From Eutreptiella sp. 'Long Island Sound 2002' (taxonomy: Eukaryota; Euglenozoa; Euglenophyceae; Eutreptiales; Eutreptiaceae), in contig OZ038385.1 of assembly GCA_964036045.1 (NCBI GenBank), forward strand, positions 19,930,720-19,994,719: a stretch of DNA of 64,000 bases, in the 5' to 3' direction. The translations under genes and the position numbers were made by a program. The notes under the pieces are model-generated. The model had not been told where the DNA came from and ran no database searches. It saw only the letters and a program-made list of their open reading frames with translations. How positions within the stretch are numbered: the first letter of the stretch is position 1; every line of letters starts with the position of its first letter. Shown in pieces: positions 55,593 to 64,000 of the stretch.

Positions 55593-57782
55593 CTCGTTCC
55601 TCTATTTGAATAGTCTCAGTATCATCTGGTTGCACTTGCCTTGGAGTTTGCTCCTGCTCCATTCCAGGTACTCAAAGATTTCAGTGGAAAATAAAACCAG
55701 ACCAAGACTCAGAGACGAGCGGAACTGGGATAAATACAATAATAAAGAACTTGATGGGGCTGTACAATGAACAGACAAACAATGGGTGATGTTGGGCCTT
55801 GTGCTTGCTCGTATGCATGCATGTATGCATCAGGACCACTCAGGACTTCAGTCTGCACTCTGCAACAGTGAACAGTGACTTCAGATCAGGGCAAAAATGG
55901 TATATCTCAGAAATCAGGCTTCGTGCAAAGATAGTCAAACAGACGACAGAAAAATGGCTTCAACATGATAGAAAAACATAGAAAATAACCTTAAATGTCA
56001 TCCAAAAACTTTTTGTAGCTCAGGAAATAATTAATTCATGTCTGCAGAACTCAGTAGGAACTTCCCTGATGACCTCAGAACTCAGTAAGAATCACCCATA
56101 GTGGAAGCGGCGCGCGCACGGAGCAAAAATGGTCAATAAAATGAAATGGTCTTATGACCACTTTATAGATGCCGAATTTTTTGCTGACTCTAAAAATCAT
56201 ATTCTTTCACTGTGAAACGACCATATGTTGGAGAAAAAGGCAGATTACGAACAGCTCAGTCTCAATGAGACTAGCCAAAGAAATAGATAAAGCAAAGGCC
56301 AACACCCATGTTGTGCTATATTACAAATAGTGTTCAAAGAACAAACAATGGAATAACAAACAATAACTCATGGCATATAATACAATCGATAAACCCTCTT
56401 TTGAATTAAAGTTAAGCCATTAAGTGTCTTTGACCCATATTGGAAGTGATCAAGCTCCATGGATAAAATTTCCCCCAATTGTCTCAACCAAACTTAAATA
56501 AAGAATAATACCATTGCTCCATATGAAAACACCATTTTGAGAAAATGTTGCTCATTCATGGACTTTTAACACCCCTCCTAGCCTGAATACACACTGTGTG
56601 TGAAGGCGTCGTCCTAGAATGACTCCCATGTTCCACGTAACCAACAGATCTCACCTCAATCCGGCGTCAATGGGGTCCAATCTTACTAAAAATTGGGAGT
56701 AGAACCAACCATAAATGACCAAATGTGGGGCAGGATGAGTCTTTCAAACGGTCTCTGGATACTCCAGTGTCGTCTTTGTACGCTCTTGTAGTTGTGAACG
56801 ATGTTCCTGGTCGCAGTAGTCAGAAATCCAACTCTGATCCAGACGCTTGACCCAATAAATGTCACCAAATCCAATCAATCTGGGCAGATGAACACAGTAA
56901 TTGAGCCATAAATTCAGTGAAGTAGGCACCCTAGATATCAGGCCAGTACCTCAGCTCTCAGGTGGTCGTAGGTGTTGCTGGGTGCCTGCACTCACAGCCA
57001 TGAAACTCCAGCATGTGAACTTGAGCTCCAGATCCCACATCATAAATGTACCAGGATGCCCCAATCCAGCGACATGAATCAGCCTGTCATAACACAAATG
57101 CCAGGGCATGAGGACTCAGCTCCTCGCTGCACGTGTACAACGGCACGTCCAGACTTCTAACGCGTTGCTTTACGTGTTCGCCTCAACATGTAGACCACTG
57201 GTTCAAGTCAGGTAGGTGCCCTGGGATTAACTCCCTCCAAAACCCCAAAACTCAACTTGTAGTTACTTAAACTTGGCTTCAAGTTGACCATAGGTGCTGC
57301 GAAGCAAAACCAGGACCAAATAATATTCAAAGTTCTTTCCAACCATGAACTAACCAAAAGATGTTGGGAACCTCCATAACCCCAGGTTCCTTGATACTTG
57401 GCTCCCTCCAACTCAACTCCCTCCAGAACTTGTCGTAACTCCAGAACTTATGCCAGTCATATCCGCCTTTTAAAACTGTTCAATATTTGACCTTGAAACT
57501 TCTTCAAACTCCTTTCTTTCTGGTTCCCAAGATTGTGCTGCTGACGCTGCTGGTGGCGCGAGCGGCTCAGAGCGCAGAAAGCTGGCAGTCCCTCCGAAAT
57601 TCCCACGAGGAACAATGGAGACCAAATAAGGTGTGGGCTTTTCCATGCCTTACACTGTACTTTTCCGGATATATCCTGAACTTCAATGATTGTTCTGCAG
57701 AATGAAGGGAAGTTCTGCAGGTTTTCACCTTGGTCCGCCAGTGGAAGCATAGAAAGCATGAAAACAAACTTCAAGGTACTTT
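55593..57782. other. AT-rich region, no gene recognised
   Basis: About 2.2 kb with only short ORFs and no motif I can support. The 5' end of the non-LTR element may lie within its right part, but I cannot place it. Confidence 0.4.
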
Positions 57783-58224
57783 TTGCTCCTCAGTTTCTTG
57801 GTAACCACTCAAAGTAACCAGTCTTCTGCCATACCACCAACTGTAGGCTCTTCTGTACGTCGCCGTTTGCCTCCGCGCTGCTGTGAGACCTTCTTGGTAC
57901 TGACTTCTCCCTTATGTCCTGGATGGCTCCTTTGGGTCAGGTGCGGAAATGGTTTTCGAACCGCGTCCCCTCCCCGGATCCACCCTCTTTAGGAAAAGGC
58001 AAAAAGTCTTCCTACAGCGCCGCAGCCTCCTCCTAATTTCTGGGGAAGCCCGCGACAAATGGAAACACCAAATCCCAGCTCGCGCCTATGACACAGTGGA
58101 GAAGCGGCGCATTCCCCGAGACTCCAGGGTATCCCTTGTCTTCCGTCACACTGGTGTAGGAACGGACCTCCATGCGACATCCTCAGAGCCCGCTGACCCA
58201 GGGCAACATGAGACGAATGAATGA
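57783..58224 (+). pseudogene. AlkB-type 2-oxoglutarate/Fe(II) dioxygenase remnant, C-terminal half
   Basis: The frame at 57904-58224 reads as the end of an AlkB fold: SFGSGAEMVFEPRP, then LQRRSLLLISGEARDKWKHQI, then RRIPRDSRVSLVFR. In the AlkB family the His of the W-x-H segment is the third iron ligand, and the final R-x-S-x-x-FR strand binds 2-oxoglutarate. Upstream, in another frame (from 57783), SAIPPTVGSS resembles the region that should carry the H-x-D iron motif but has T-x-G instead, and a frameshift near 57900 joins the two. It is therefore probably inactive. It lies 5' of and in the same frame as the LINE endonuclease/RT ORF, so it could be an N-terminal domain of the element or an unrelated gene remnant. 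Confidence 0.6.
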
Positions 58225-58359
58225 GCCTACACTCGGCGTCACCCTTCTGTGCACACGAGACGTGGTCTTCGCTTTAAGACCCCAGATACCCTCCATCACC
58301 ATTATTGCATGTTCTCAGGCATGGCAAGGCCATTGCTCTACCACTCTCCCTGTGCGTAA

Positions 58360-61077
58360 CATGAATTCCTTAACCCCTGTGACCGCCAGGTATGCCCTGA
58401 CCGGGCTGATCTGTGCTCACTGTGTACCAGACCACAAAATCCTGTGGTTCCCCTTGTGGGAAGCTCTGATGAGTCTATCGAATGCTACCCGCCCCCAAAT
58501 TCTTTCTGCCCCCCTCCCGCCCGTCAGTGCCACCGCAGGAGAAGTAACATGAGACGGTGTAAAGAGGTCCTCGCCCGCGTGGGCGTGCACGGTGCCTCCC
58601 TCACCGCCACCGTCTCTCGCATCGCGGAGATTCTCCCTGTGGAGCAAGCACACATCAATCCAAAAATATTGGTCCCAGACACAAGTGTCTCTACAGACCT
58701 GGCTATACACCCCTCTCTTCGCACTGCCTGTGACACGGCCTTACACCACTCGCCCAAAGCATACGCACAAGCACTTCACTCTCGGATTTCTGCACTAGAA
58801 CAGTGCGAACCCAACCCCTCAATACAAAATGAGGACCCTGCCCACATACCAACGCTTCTGACACCGGACTCCCCACTGGGTGCCCGCTATTCATCCATTC
58901 GGACACCCTCCTTCCCCCCTCCCCCCCAAGTGCACAAGCCCTTCAAACCTAAACGCTTGCGCCGCCCCCTCCCTTCTCTTCCCTCCGTCCCGGCCATCCG
59001 AGTCGTGTCCTTCAACACGGCAAAGAGCCAGAACGCACCCGCGGCAATCTTGCATTTCCTAAACGAGGGTTATGACATTATACTCCTTCAGGAGCTAAAC
59101 TCTCCCCCTCTCCTCCCACAGCGGTACGCCTTCCGCAATGACCGCGCTAAAGTCTTCTCAAATGTCTGCGGCCACAAACACGGGGTGTCGGTCATTGCAG
59201 GCCCGCGCATCGCGAGATATACCAGCTGTGTCCCGCCCAGAGACAGCGACGGCCTTATCTGTGGTGCCAAAATATCCCTTCCGGAAGCAATTCTCTTGCA
59301 CGTCTTCTCAGTTTACTCCCCCCCGGTGCGCACGGGGGCCCCAGCTCCGTACCGTGACACCATACAGCGAGTTCTTGCTTCTTATTTCAACGATCATCCC
59401 AATCACATCCTGGGGGGTGATTTCAACTGCGTTCTGGATCCCGAACTTGACCAGCACAGCTTGGTCGATCTACATGAGTGGCACTGGCTCACGGGGGAAG
59501 TGGAATACCTCCCATCTAGGTTGGTGGACACTTACAGGTCAGAGCACCCCTCCCTCAGGCAGTACACCCGCTACGCAAGCGACCGCTGGGACAGCGAAGC
59601 AAGGCTGGATTACATCTTTGCGTCCCCTCGCCTAGTGTCACACTTTCCCCTCCTGGATGCGTCGATCCTCACGGACTACACCATCTCTGACCACCACCCA
59701 GTGGTTGCGGTCTTCCAGTGCCCCTCCCCCATCCTTCTGTCTCAGCCCCGACTCCCCCCTTGCATTTTTCGGAAGCTTTCTAGAGACGAAAAGCAACAAT
59801 TCTCCAACAGCATACGGCTCATTTCCGACTGGTGCTGGGACCTCCAGGACGCCCCTGCCAGGGCCCCATTGGAAGAGGTCATCGCTGCCACTGATTCTCT
59901 CCTTATGCAGGTTGGGTCTGCGTACCACAAAATCACGCGTCCGAAACCGCAGCGCAAGGACCAAGAGAGCTACGGCAAGCTCAGGAAATTATTACGCTCA
60001 CCCCCGCCTCCTTCTTCCCCAGCATTTCCCGAGCACATTGCGGAAGTTCAGTCCGTGGTAAACACCTTACGGTCCTCGGACGAAACCAAAGCGAAGAGAA
60101 AGCTTCACAGTAGTCTGGTCCGAGGGGTCCAGATGAAAACCACTGTTGCTCGCACCCTCTGCCCTAAAGACCTGGAGCCTCTCGTAGTCAGAGATCCAGC
60201 CACCAAAGAGCTCCTGAGTGACCCAGCGGATGTAGCTAAAGTTTTTGGGGACACCCTGCTTCATCTTGGAGGGCATCCAGATTACGCCCCCCCCCAGGAC
60301 TTCGTCGACGAGGTCCTGTCCCACTCGCCCACATGCCCCGTTTCTGCCAAGAACGACCACATACCTCCTGTGACCTGGCAGGAGTTCCAGAACCACTTAA
60401 AACACAGTAAGCCATCAAAAGCCGGGGGACCGGACAAAACAAACAACTACATCCTGGCCCTCCGTCCGGAACCCATTCAACGTTTTTTCCACTCCATTTT
60501 AAACCGCTTCCTCCACTCGCCGCTACCGCCGCACTGGCTATGCGCGAAAATATGTTTGCTTTATAAAAAAGGCGACCCTTTCTCCCCCTCAAACTACCGT
60601 CCTATTGCCCTCTTAAACTGTATTTACAAACTCTTGGCCACTTTTGCCTGCAAACACCTGCGTGCTCAGGCTTTTGCGCACGACATCCTTTCAGAAATCC
60701 AGCACGGTGGCCTTCCCGGCCACCAATGCGCTGATCATCTGTATCACCCCAAAGCCCTTTATGCAAAATCGAAGAAGAGCTACTCGCTGTTCATCGATTT
60801 CAATAAAGCCTTTAATTCTGTGCCTCATGGCACACTCTGGACCGTCCTCGAACGGGCAAATTTTTCCACCTCCACAATTTCTCTCATAAAGCAACTATAC
60901 TCCTTCCCACAAGACAGCCCCATCATCAATGGCCGCACTCCCCACGCATACCGACAAACCAGGGGCCTCCGACAAGGATGTCCCCTCTCCCCCCTACTCT
61001 TCATTCTCTATCTCAACTCCCTCTTCCACCATTTTTTTGCCACTGTGCCCCCCCCCCCGGGCAAATGCCCGCACTAG
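58360..61077 (+). pseudogene. LINE ORF part 1: endonuclease and reverse transcriptase up to motif B
   Basis: The frame opens after a TAA and has no ATG until 58549, so the true start is unclear. A Cys-rich segment (CDRQVCPDRADLCSLC) precedes a region without clear domains. The endonuclease begins near 58990 (VVSFNTAKS), with the acidic LLQEL near 59085, GGDFN at 59413 and SDHHPV near 59690: the metal-binding and catalytic set of the exonuclease-endonuclease-phosphatase fold. The RT starts near 60420, with NYRPIALLN near 60592, FIDFNKAFNSVPH near 60793 and RQGCPLSPLLF near 60970. The frame then ends at 61075-61077, just after a run of 11 C. The YxDD box follows in the next frame. Confidence 0.88.
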
Positions 61078-61606
61078 CCACCACGCCTACATCGATGACA
61101 TCCTGATCAGAAGTGAGGACGTCGTCTACGTCCAAAACAGTCTCAACTACTTCGATGGGCCAGCCAGGGACTGGGGTCTGGACATGAATGTGTCCAACAC
61201 CGAAGTCCACGCCAATGGCACAGCCCCCTAAAAAGAGTTTCTGACACCCAAAGCTCGGAGTTCCACACGTACAACAAAAAAACGGGTCACCCACACACAT
61301 GCTATAAGTACCTGGGGGTTTATCTTTTTACTTGCCACCAGGCAAAGGGCCTGTTTCACATGCTCAAGGCGGAGATCCATAGTTATTTTGCCCGGCTCTC
61401 TCCCTTGCCTCTTACACTTAGTGAGAAGGTCCGCCTGACGAACTCTCAGCTGGTCCCAGCACTCGCCTACCGCTTAATCACCCACTCTCTTTCCCCCAAC
61501 CAGCTCGAAAAGCTTCAGGCACTCATCTGGGCGGGAGTTGCGTCTCGCAGCGTCACACGTCTAGTCTCCCCCAAAGACCGTTTCGCGGCTCGCCCAAAAG
61601 GGAGGG
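61050..61606 (+). pseudogene. LINE RT C-terminal part (YIDD box and thumb), two frames
   Basis: HAYIDDILI, the RT catalytic motif C, is at about 61082-61108 in the second frame. That frame stops at 61229-61231 beside a C5/A5 run. The coding line resumes in the first frame with YKYLGVYLF (about 61300), the usual RT motif E region, and continues to about 61600, where another shift occurs in an A/G-rich run. Confidence 0.8.
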
Positions 61607-62770
61607 TTGGGAATGAAGTTCCTACCGCACAGCGTCCACGTTGCCACCGTGAACTATGGGCTACGGGCCCTTTGCGGCCTTGCCCCAAAGTCAGTTGGCC
61701 GTCTGTACCTCCAGTCTCTACTTAGCTCGAACCAGAGGGCCTCGGACCCAGTGCAAAACTCTTTTATGGACTCCATCCAAGGCCTTGGCATATCTTTCCA
61801 CAGCATAGGCCCGTGGAGACCCACTGCTATTCGGGATCTAACGCCTGGTACCCAGCTAACCGTTAGGTTCAAGTCAGGACAGGCCACAGGAAGGGTGACC
61901 GAGGCCACCTCCAAATGGGCCAACGTCTTGTTCCACGACGGGGTCTACTCAGTGGATACCCACACGTCCTACACCATGCACATGCCATGCCACGCCGTCA
62001 TGGATTACTCCCGCCCCTCTCACTCCCAGCTAGTCCCTGAATTTTCGCGCCCTCAGGAGACCATCCCCGAGCCCCCAGCGCCGCCGCACAACGCACACGC
62101 ACTGGGAATCAGCCAACACGGCCACCTCTTCGCTCTGCAGGCACAACACTACCTAGAGAAGAAGTCTCTCGACGAGTGGGGATGCCACGATGCCGCGGAG
62201 GCACTAACCAGGCCGCCGACCCCCGGCCTACAGCGGGTATGGCTATATTCCGATGGCTCCTCCGGTGAGTCCGGCCATGCGGCCGCCGTCACGGCCTTTC
62301 TACCCGACGGTACAACCAGAGTCCTGTGCCTATCCTCAGCGCATCCCTCTTCTCTGGGTTCGGAGTTCTGGGGGGCGGTAGCAGCCATTCGCTGGATCCA
62401 CAGGGAACTTTCCCAGTACGAAGTATGTTTGTTGATTGACAACGAACAGGTGGTGTCCACCCTCCAGAAATGCCAAGCCTATGGGCCCAGCCCGTTCCAA
62501 GACGACACATGGACCGTCGCCGTACACAGCGCCCTACTTCTCATCACCAACCCCCTCCACATCATGTGGATTAAAGGTCACGCCAACTTCATTGGCAACG
62601 AAATCTGCGACCATTTCTCTAAATGGGCAGCTCACACCCTGATTTTTACCCCGCACCTCCCCCCCCCCCCCCACTGGGTTCAGTGGCGGTACACCACCTG
62701 CCTGTCCTCCACAGGTTTAAGGTGCAGCAATTCCGCCACCTATTGCCACAGCATTCCCATAGCAACATAG
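61607..62770 (+). pseudogene. LINE RNase H domain part
   Basis: After a linker of about 200 residues comes an RNase H fold with its acidic set: YSDGSS (62248), SEFWGAVAAIRW (about 62361), LIDNEQVV (about 62433) and a final GHANFIGNEICDHFS (about 62577), where the His, Asn and Asp are in the expected places. The frame then goes out of phase at a long C run (about 62660-62673), and the end to 62770 is probably not authentic protein. Confidence 0.8.
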
Positions 62771-63659
62771 CGGTAACAATAAAGCTTCCTGGTTTTCGTC
62801 CCTGTTTTTCAAACTGGCGTCCGGGTGCTACAATGTGCACGGGTACCAGTGGAGCAATATGCTCCACGACTACCACTGTTCCAGGTGCGGACAGCACCAT
62901 CCTTTCGACCCTTTATCATGCCTGGCCTTCTGCAAAGCGTTGGACCAGCACGTCCAGGCATACGTCTCTTCCTGGGGACCCCTTTTCAGGCCCATTGTCC
63001 TGCACTGGTGGCTCTCTGGACCCTCAAAGGCTGACCGCAGGAACTTCATGAGAACTCTGGTACCTAAGTCCCTATCGTCCTGCCTCTCCAAGCCGATCCC
63101 GGGCTCCACTCGCACCGAGCACAGAGCCATGCTTGGCCTAGCCCTGGAGGAACGCGTAAAGCACCTCGACAAGGCTGTCCACCAAGCACATGATTTGCTA
63201 TGTTCGAATCCTCTCCCTTGGGACCCAATACTTTGGGCGCACCCCTCCGACCCTCTCAACCCCTTCTCGGTTTCGCACGGTGCGTTCAGTACCTCCGTCC
63301 ACATGCCCCCTCGGACCCGCCCCGTATACCAGCACCCTCCACCTCTCCCCAAACACGCCTTAAAAAAACCGTCCAAGCCAGCGTCAGCCAAAGCACAACC
63401 AACCACTCGCCGCGCGCCAAAAAACTCCAAACGCCCGTCCAGCCGCGCATCCACACCACGCCCCCCCCCCCCCCTCGGCCATTCCCCGCCCTCATCAGCA
63501 CTCACGCCCACGGCCACCACAAAAACGCCAACAATCACCACAAACCCATCAGGCCACAATCGTTTGGGCGCCCCCAAAGCGCGCCAAGACCGCTCTCCCC
63601 CTCCCACCCCCACGCTCCAAGACACGCTACCGTCAAACACGCCTACCTCTCCCCTCTAG
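62674..63659 (+). pseudogene. LINE C-terminal region with Cys/His motif and Pro/Thr-rich tail
   Basis: After the C run the coding line seems to continue in one frame (VHHLPVLHRFKVQQFRH, about 62682) and then shifts to the frame at 62835. There HCSRCGQHH with later Cys and His residues suggests a zinc-binding motif of the kind found after the RT in many LINEs. A helical stretch to about 63290 is followed by a low-complexity Pro/Thr/Lys/Arg-rich tail ending at 63659. No clear domain is seen in the tail. Confidence 0.55.
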
Positions 63660-63956
63660 GCCCACCGCTACTAGGTGCCCAGGTCCGTCTGCCCCTGCCC
63701 CCCCCCACTCCAACGCCTCCCGGGACATCCGAAATTTTTTCCGCCCATCCAGCGAACTTCTGTCTCCTCCTCTCGACCCCTTCAGCCCTCCGCCCCTTCC
63801 TGAACCCCCCCCCTCCCCCACAGGGTAAATCAGCGTTCATCTAACCAAGCCATCAGAGCAGCCGTGTACATATCTTATATGTTGTTGTAAATACTTTCAT
63901 TGGGGGACGTCAGCCCCAGAACAAGTTGATGCGGTTAAGAACATTCAAAAAAAAAA
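63660..63956 (+). other. LINE 3' untranslated region and poly(A)
   Basis: This is C-rich sequence followed by a less biased end. A small hairpin is possible at about 63900-63918 (TGGGG paired with CCCCA around GACGTCAGC). The element ends in 10 A at 63947-63956. A 3' hairpin next to the tail is a plausible RT recognition signal, but that is inference. Confidence 0.5.
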
Positions 63957-64000
63957 CTGACCTCTCCTGGTTCCTTGTTCTCCGTGGCAGTCTCTTCGTT

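Larger units (their letters stand above)
58360..63956 (+). mobile_element. Degenerate non-LTR retrotransposon (apurinic-endonuclease LINE with RNase H)
   Basis: The order is a Cys/Pro-rich leader, apurinic-type endonuclease, reverse transcriptase, RNase H, Cys/His-containing C-terminal region, Pro/Thr-rich tail, short 3' untranslated region and a run of 10 A (63947-63956). The coding line is broken by at least five frame changes. The 5' end is not defined: the frame is open from the TAA at 58357-58359, and a possible AlkB domain lies further upstream in the same frame. No target duplication could be paired with confidence. Confidence 0.88.

Noticed and set aside
57487-57705. Small secreted or membrane protein (hydrophobic N-terminus)
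   Set aside because: Short ORF without ATG-context support or homology. The hydrophobic stretch alone is not evidence.
63200-63844. Second ORF overlapping the LINE tail (214 codons)
   Set aside because: It is the C-rich, Pro/His-rich alternative frame of a low-complexity region.

Overview
The window is eukaryotic, repeat-dominated DNA. It holds no bacterial-style operons, no rRNA or intact tRNA genes and no recognisable single-copy host gene. GC-rich retroelement coding blocks alternate with AT-rich spacer. A unicellular eukaryote such as a green microalga is plausible, but the sequence does not prove it.

Positions 1-47934 are dominated by three same-orientation (minus-strand) copies of one very large Ty3/gypsy chromovirus family. 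Element 1 (1-9807) is cut by the window edge. Element 2 (12574-29592) and element 3 (30768-47930) are complete, about 17 kb each, with LTRs of about 2.95 kb. Each element reads, in the sense direction: 5' LTR, an 11-nt primer-binding site, a leader rich in GCTGC, a giant gag of about 1440 codons, one in-frame UAG, pol (protease, reverse transcriptase, RNase H, integrase, chromodomain), about 1.46 kb of untranslated sequence, a polypurine tract and the 3' LTR. Three traits stand out. The primer-binding site is perfectly complementary to an 11-nt LTR segment 123 nt upstream, as in Tf1-type self-priming, rather than to a tRNA end. Pol has no usable AUG and lies in frame with gag behind a single UAG, which implies stop-codon readthrough. 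Four of five LTRs keep a sense-strand ORF of 234-245 codons near their sense 5' end. Every copy carries disabling mutations, and they differ between copies, so none looks autonomous as it stands.

The spacers between elements (9808-12573 and 29593-30767) are AT-rich and hold no convincing gene.

From 47935 the content changes. A 3.4-kb unit (48101-51499) is bounded by 46-bp inverted repeats and filled by about 15 copies of a 193-bp satellite plus a 165-bp duplication. It encodes no transposase that I can see. Next come a tRNA-derived sequence (about 51604-51676), low-information DNA, a diverged 200-bp repeat pair and a broken chromodomain-like ORF on the minus strand (55099-55592).

The right end (about 57783-63956, plus strand) is a degenerate non-LTR retrotransposon with apurinic-type endonuclease, reverse transcriptase, RNase H, a Cys/His C-terminal region and a short poly(A). 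Just upstream, in the same frame as the endonuclease/RT ORF and separated from it by two stop codons, is a sequence that reads as the C-terminal half of an AlkB-type 2-oxoglutarate/Fe(II) dioxygenase. The possible AlkB-LINE association and the self-priming, readthrough chromovirus are the observations most worth following.
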